The position numbers and the translations under genes are program-made. 61,790 nt of DNA from an uncultured Algibacter sp. (lineage in GTDB: Bacteria > Bacteroidota > Bacteroidia > Flavobacteriales > Flavobacteriaceae), in assembly GCA_947502405.1 (NCBI GenBank), contig CANMZT010000018.1, forward strand, positions 1 to 61,790. The letters run 5' to 3'. Positions within the stretch are counted from its first letter, which is position 1, and every line of letters begins with the position of its first letter. Of this stretch, positions 60,158 through 61,790 are shown piece after piece. The notes beneath the pieces are model-generated. The model did no database searches, was not told the origin of the DNA, and worked only from the letters and a program-made list of their open reading frames with translations.

Positions 60158-61252
60158 TTAAGCCATTTCCATGTCAAAGGCTTCAGCAATTTCTTTATAA
60201 ACTATTTCTCCTTTAACAATATTTAAACCTTTTGAAAGTGATTTACTGTTTTCGCAAGCCTTTTCCCAACCTTCATTGGCCAATTTTATAACATAAGGCA
60301 AAGTAACATTTGTTAAAGCTACTGTTGATGTATACGGAACAGCTCCAGGCATATTTGCAACACAGTAATGTACAACATCATCAATAATATAAGTAGGATC
60401 TTCGTGTGTGGTGGCTTTTGTTGTTTCAAAACACCCGCCTTGATCTACAGCCACATCAACAATAACAGTTCCTGGCCTCATATCTTTAAGCATATTTTTG
60501 GTAATTAATTTAGGCGCTTTGGCACCTTTAATTAATACACCTCCTATAATTAAATCTGCTTCCTTTATACGATTTCTAATATTATATTCACTTGAGAATT
60601 CGGTAACTACATGATTAGGCATCACATCATTTACATAGCGTAATTGATTCATATTTATATCCATTATAGTAACATGTGCTCCCAAACCTGCCGCCATTTT
60701 TGCAGCTTGAATTCCAACAATTCCAGCCCCTAAAACCAACACTTTACCCGGTGGCACCCCCGGAACACCACCTAATAAAACCCCACGTCCTTTAATAGGC
60801 TTCTCTAAGTATTTTGCTCCCTGTTGGATAGACATTCTACCTGCAACTTCAGACATTGGTATGAGCAATGGTAAGGCACCATTTTCATCCTCAACCGTTT
60901 CATAAGCAATACAAACAGACTTACTTTTAATCATAGCATTTGTTAGTATTTCACTTGAAGCAAAATGAAAATAAGTAAATACAACTTGATTGGGTTTAAT
61001 TAAATCATACTCTTCTTGTATAGGCTCTTTAACCTTTACAATCATATCACTTTCGGCATACACCTCAGCTATAGAATTTAAAATGATAGCGCCTACTTCT
61101 TTATAATCTTCATCAAAAAAACCACTACCAAAACCGGCACTAGCTTGCACATAAACAGTATGATTTTTTTTAGTCAGCTCATAAACTCCTGCAGGAGTCA
61201 TTCCTACTCGGTTTTCATTGTTTTTAATTTCCTTTGGAACACCAATCTTCAT
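60158..61252 (-). CDS. ald: Alanine dehydrogenase
   Basis: The 364-residue enzyme converts L-alanine to pyruvate, ammonium and NADH. It opens with MKIGVPKEIKNNENRVGMTPAGVYEL, diagnostic of the AlaDH/PNT family. The NAD site is VLVLGAGIVGIQAAKMAAGLGAHVTIMDIN near residue 170, and the active-site region KVKEPIQEEYDLIKPNQVVFTYFHFAS is near 73. The acidic VDVAVDQGGCFETTKATTHEDP region fits. It fits amino-acid growth. The gene stands alone with its own terminator. Confidence 0.95.
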   Translation of the reverse strand: MKIGVPKEIKNNENRVGMTPAGVYELTKKNHTVYVQASAGFGSGFFDEDYKEVGAIILNSIAEVYAESDMIVKVKEPIQEEYDLIKPNQVVFTYFHFASSEILTNAMIKSKSVCIAYETVEDENGALPLLIPMSEVAGRMSIQQGAKYLEKPIKGRGVLLGGVPGVPPGKVLVLGAGIVGIQAAKMAAGLGAHVTIMDINMNQLRYVNDVMPNHVVTEFSSEYNIRNRIKEADLIIGGVLIKGAKAPKLITKNMLKDMRPGTVIVDVAVDQGGCFETTKATTHEDPTYIIDDVVHYCVANMPGAVPYTSTVALTNVTLPYVIKLANEGWEKACENSKSLSKGLNIVKGEIVYKEIAEAFDMEMA

Positions 61253-61421
61253 AACTTATTTTTTGGGTTAATTTTATTGTACAAATTACAATGAAAATTA
61301 AAAAAAACTAAGTTATATATGGACTAGAAGACGATTTTTATGAATTTTTAAAAAACAGAAATCTCTTTTTATCAAATCAAGAATTTAGGCTATCAAATAA
61401 GTATTCAAATTATCAAGTTCT

Positions 61422-61682
61422 TTATTTATTCCTGTATTTAATTTTAAAAAATATTAGTAAAAATGAAGATACTACAGTAATTGTATTTGCAAAAATCATT
61501 GACGGACTATGCTTTAAAACCCCATAAGCTAACCAAGCCAAAATACCAACAAAGAAAATTAATAACATAGGTAGAGATAGACCAGATACATCCTTAGTAC
61601 GCCACGTTTTATAAACCTGCGGAAGAAATGCCGCCGTAGTTAAAATAGCAGCTGCAAAACCAATAATTTCAGTATACTCCAT
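61422..61682 (-). CDS. SemiSWEET sugar transporter
   Basis: The 86-residue three-helix protein begins at ATG 61682 (MEYTEIIGFAAAILTTAAF). A longer frame from 61715 would add codons from repeat R5 (MGNAQVINLKP) and is rejected. The PQ-type block FLPQVYKTWRTKDVSGLSLPM, then LLIFFVGILAWLAYGVL and FANTITVVSSFLLIFFKI, is diagnostic of bacterial SemiSWEETs, which dimerise to pass sugars down a gradient. The substrate is unknown. Repeat R5 ends 20 nt upstream of its start. Confidence 0.9.
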   Translation of the reverse strand: MEYTEIIGFAAAILTTAAFLPQVYKTWRTKDVSGLSLPMLLIFFVGILAWLAYGVLKHSPSMIFANTITVVSSFLLIFFKIKYRNK

Positions 61683-61702
61683 AGGCTTTAAATTTATTAC
61701 TT

Positions 61703-61790
61703 GGGCGTTACCCAAAGGGTCGGGCTATCCGTTACAAGTCCTCGCTTCTGCGCTAAGGCGCAAAAGCTGTGGGCTTTCCACTACTATCCC
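61703..61790 (-). repeat. Dispersed GCGTTA/TAACGC element, copy R5 (cut by window end)
   Basis: Read on the minus strand: a 5' part GGGATAGTAGTGGAAAGCCC, a hairpin built on GCGC-CTTA-GCGC with outer GCTT/AAGC pairing, and the 3' box (AACGGATAGCCCGACCC, TTT, GGGTAACGCCC). The first few bases (GCGTTA) should lie just past 61790. Its 3' end faces the SemiSWEET start. Confidence 0.82.

Overview
The window is a 61.8-kb AT-rich chromosomal segment (about one third G+C by eye) from a member of the Bacteroidota, most likely a marine Flavobacteriaceae. The evidence is: type IX secretion sorting domains on two secreted proteins; promoter boxes of the Bacteroidota form TAnnTTTG; a replicative DNA polymerase III alpha chain with a fused N-terminal proofreading exonuclease; a ribosomal protein S16 with a long acidic tail; single-chain glycyl-tRNA synthetase; and many Bacteroidota-typical families (DUF4271, DUF4296, PhoR/PhoB-like and LytTR pairs). 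No rRNA, tRNA, CRISPR array, prophage or classical insertion sequence is visible.

Layout. 1-940: end of an unknown gene, then an SRPBCC/ArsR operon behind two matched palindromes. 945-1589: a cluster of three tandem hairpin repeats, the middle one carrying a small GIY-YIG nuclease gene between its arms. 1.6-11.9 kb: dnaE, two DUF2383-like proteins, a lactonase, rpsP and rimM, trmN6, and glutaryl-CoA dehydrogenase. 12.0-15.5 kb: a 1152-residue protein that I tentatively read as the pyrophosphate-type PEP carboxykinase. 15.5-19.9 kb: a Cys-containing membrane peptide and a His-rich outer-membrane protein, an SGNH lipoprotein, a metallophosphoesterase and DUF1853. 20-22.3 kb: an Fe-S module (ferredoxin, Nfu domain, Mrp/ApbC). 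22.5-28.4 kb: a class II Fic protein with duplicated leader, an alkyltransferase-like protein, LysE, trmB, a glycosyltransferase and a PhoB/PhoR pair. 28.6-43.4 kb: T9SS peptide, LuxE-like, YHS, tyrS, pyrC-type dihydroorotase, dolichyl-phosphate-mannose-synthase-like, DUF4271-HemD, ATP-type pckA, saccharopine dehydrogenase with an Lrp regulator. 43.4-61.8 kb: glyS, a large secreted sugar-dehydrogenase-like protein, comF, omega-amidase and aminotransferase, a LytTR system, a thioredoxin/TPR operon, a MutS-like ATPase, BI-1, a zinc metallopeptidase, alanine dehydrogenase and SemiSWEET.

The gene content is mainly housekeeping and catabolic. The amino-acid and C4/C3 genes (GcdH, saccharopine dehydrogenase plus Lrp, alanine dehydrogenase, pckA and the candidate second PEPCK, aminotransferase plus omega-amidase) fit an organism that grows on amino acids and needs gluconeogenesis.

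The most unusual content is non-coding. One system is the GIY-YIG gene enclosed by the two arms of a hairpin repeat, next to two gene-less copies, with a compensatory base change between the arms. A second is a separate dispersed family of five 85-157-nt elements with GCGTTA/TAACGC ends, a 3' hairpin box and a covarying end pair, each abutting a coding region. Both look like mobile or RNA-like structured elements that no ordinary gene annotation explains.
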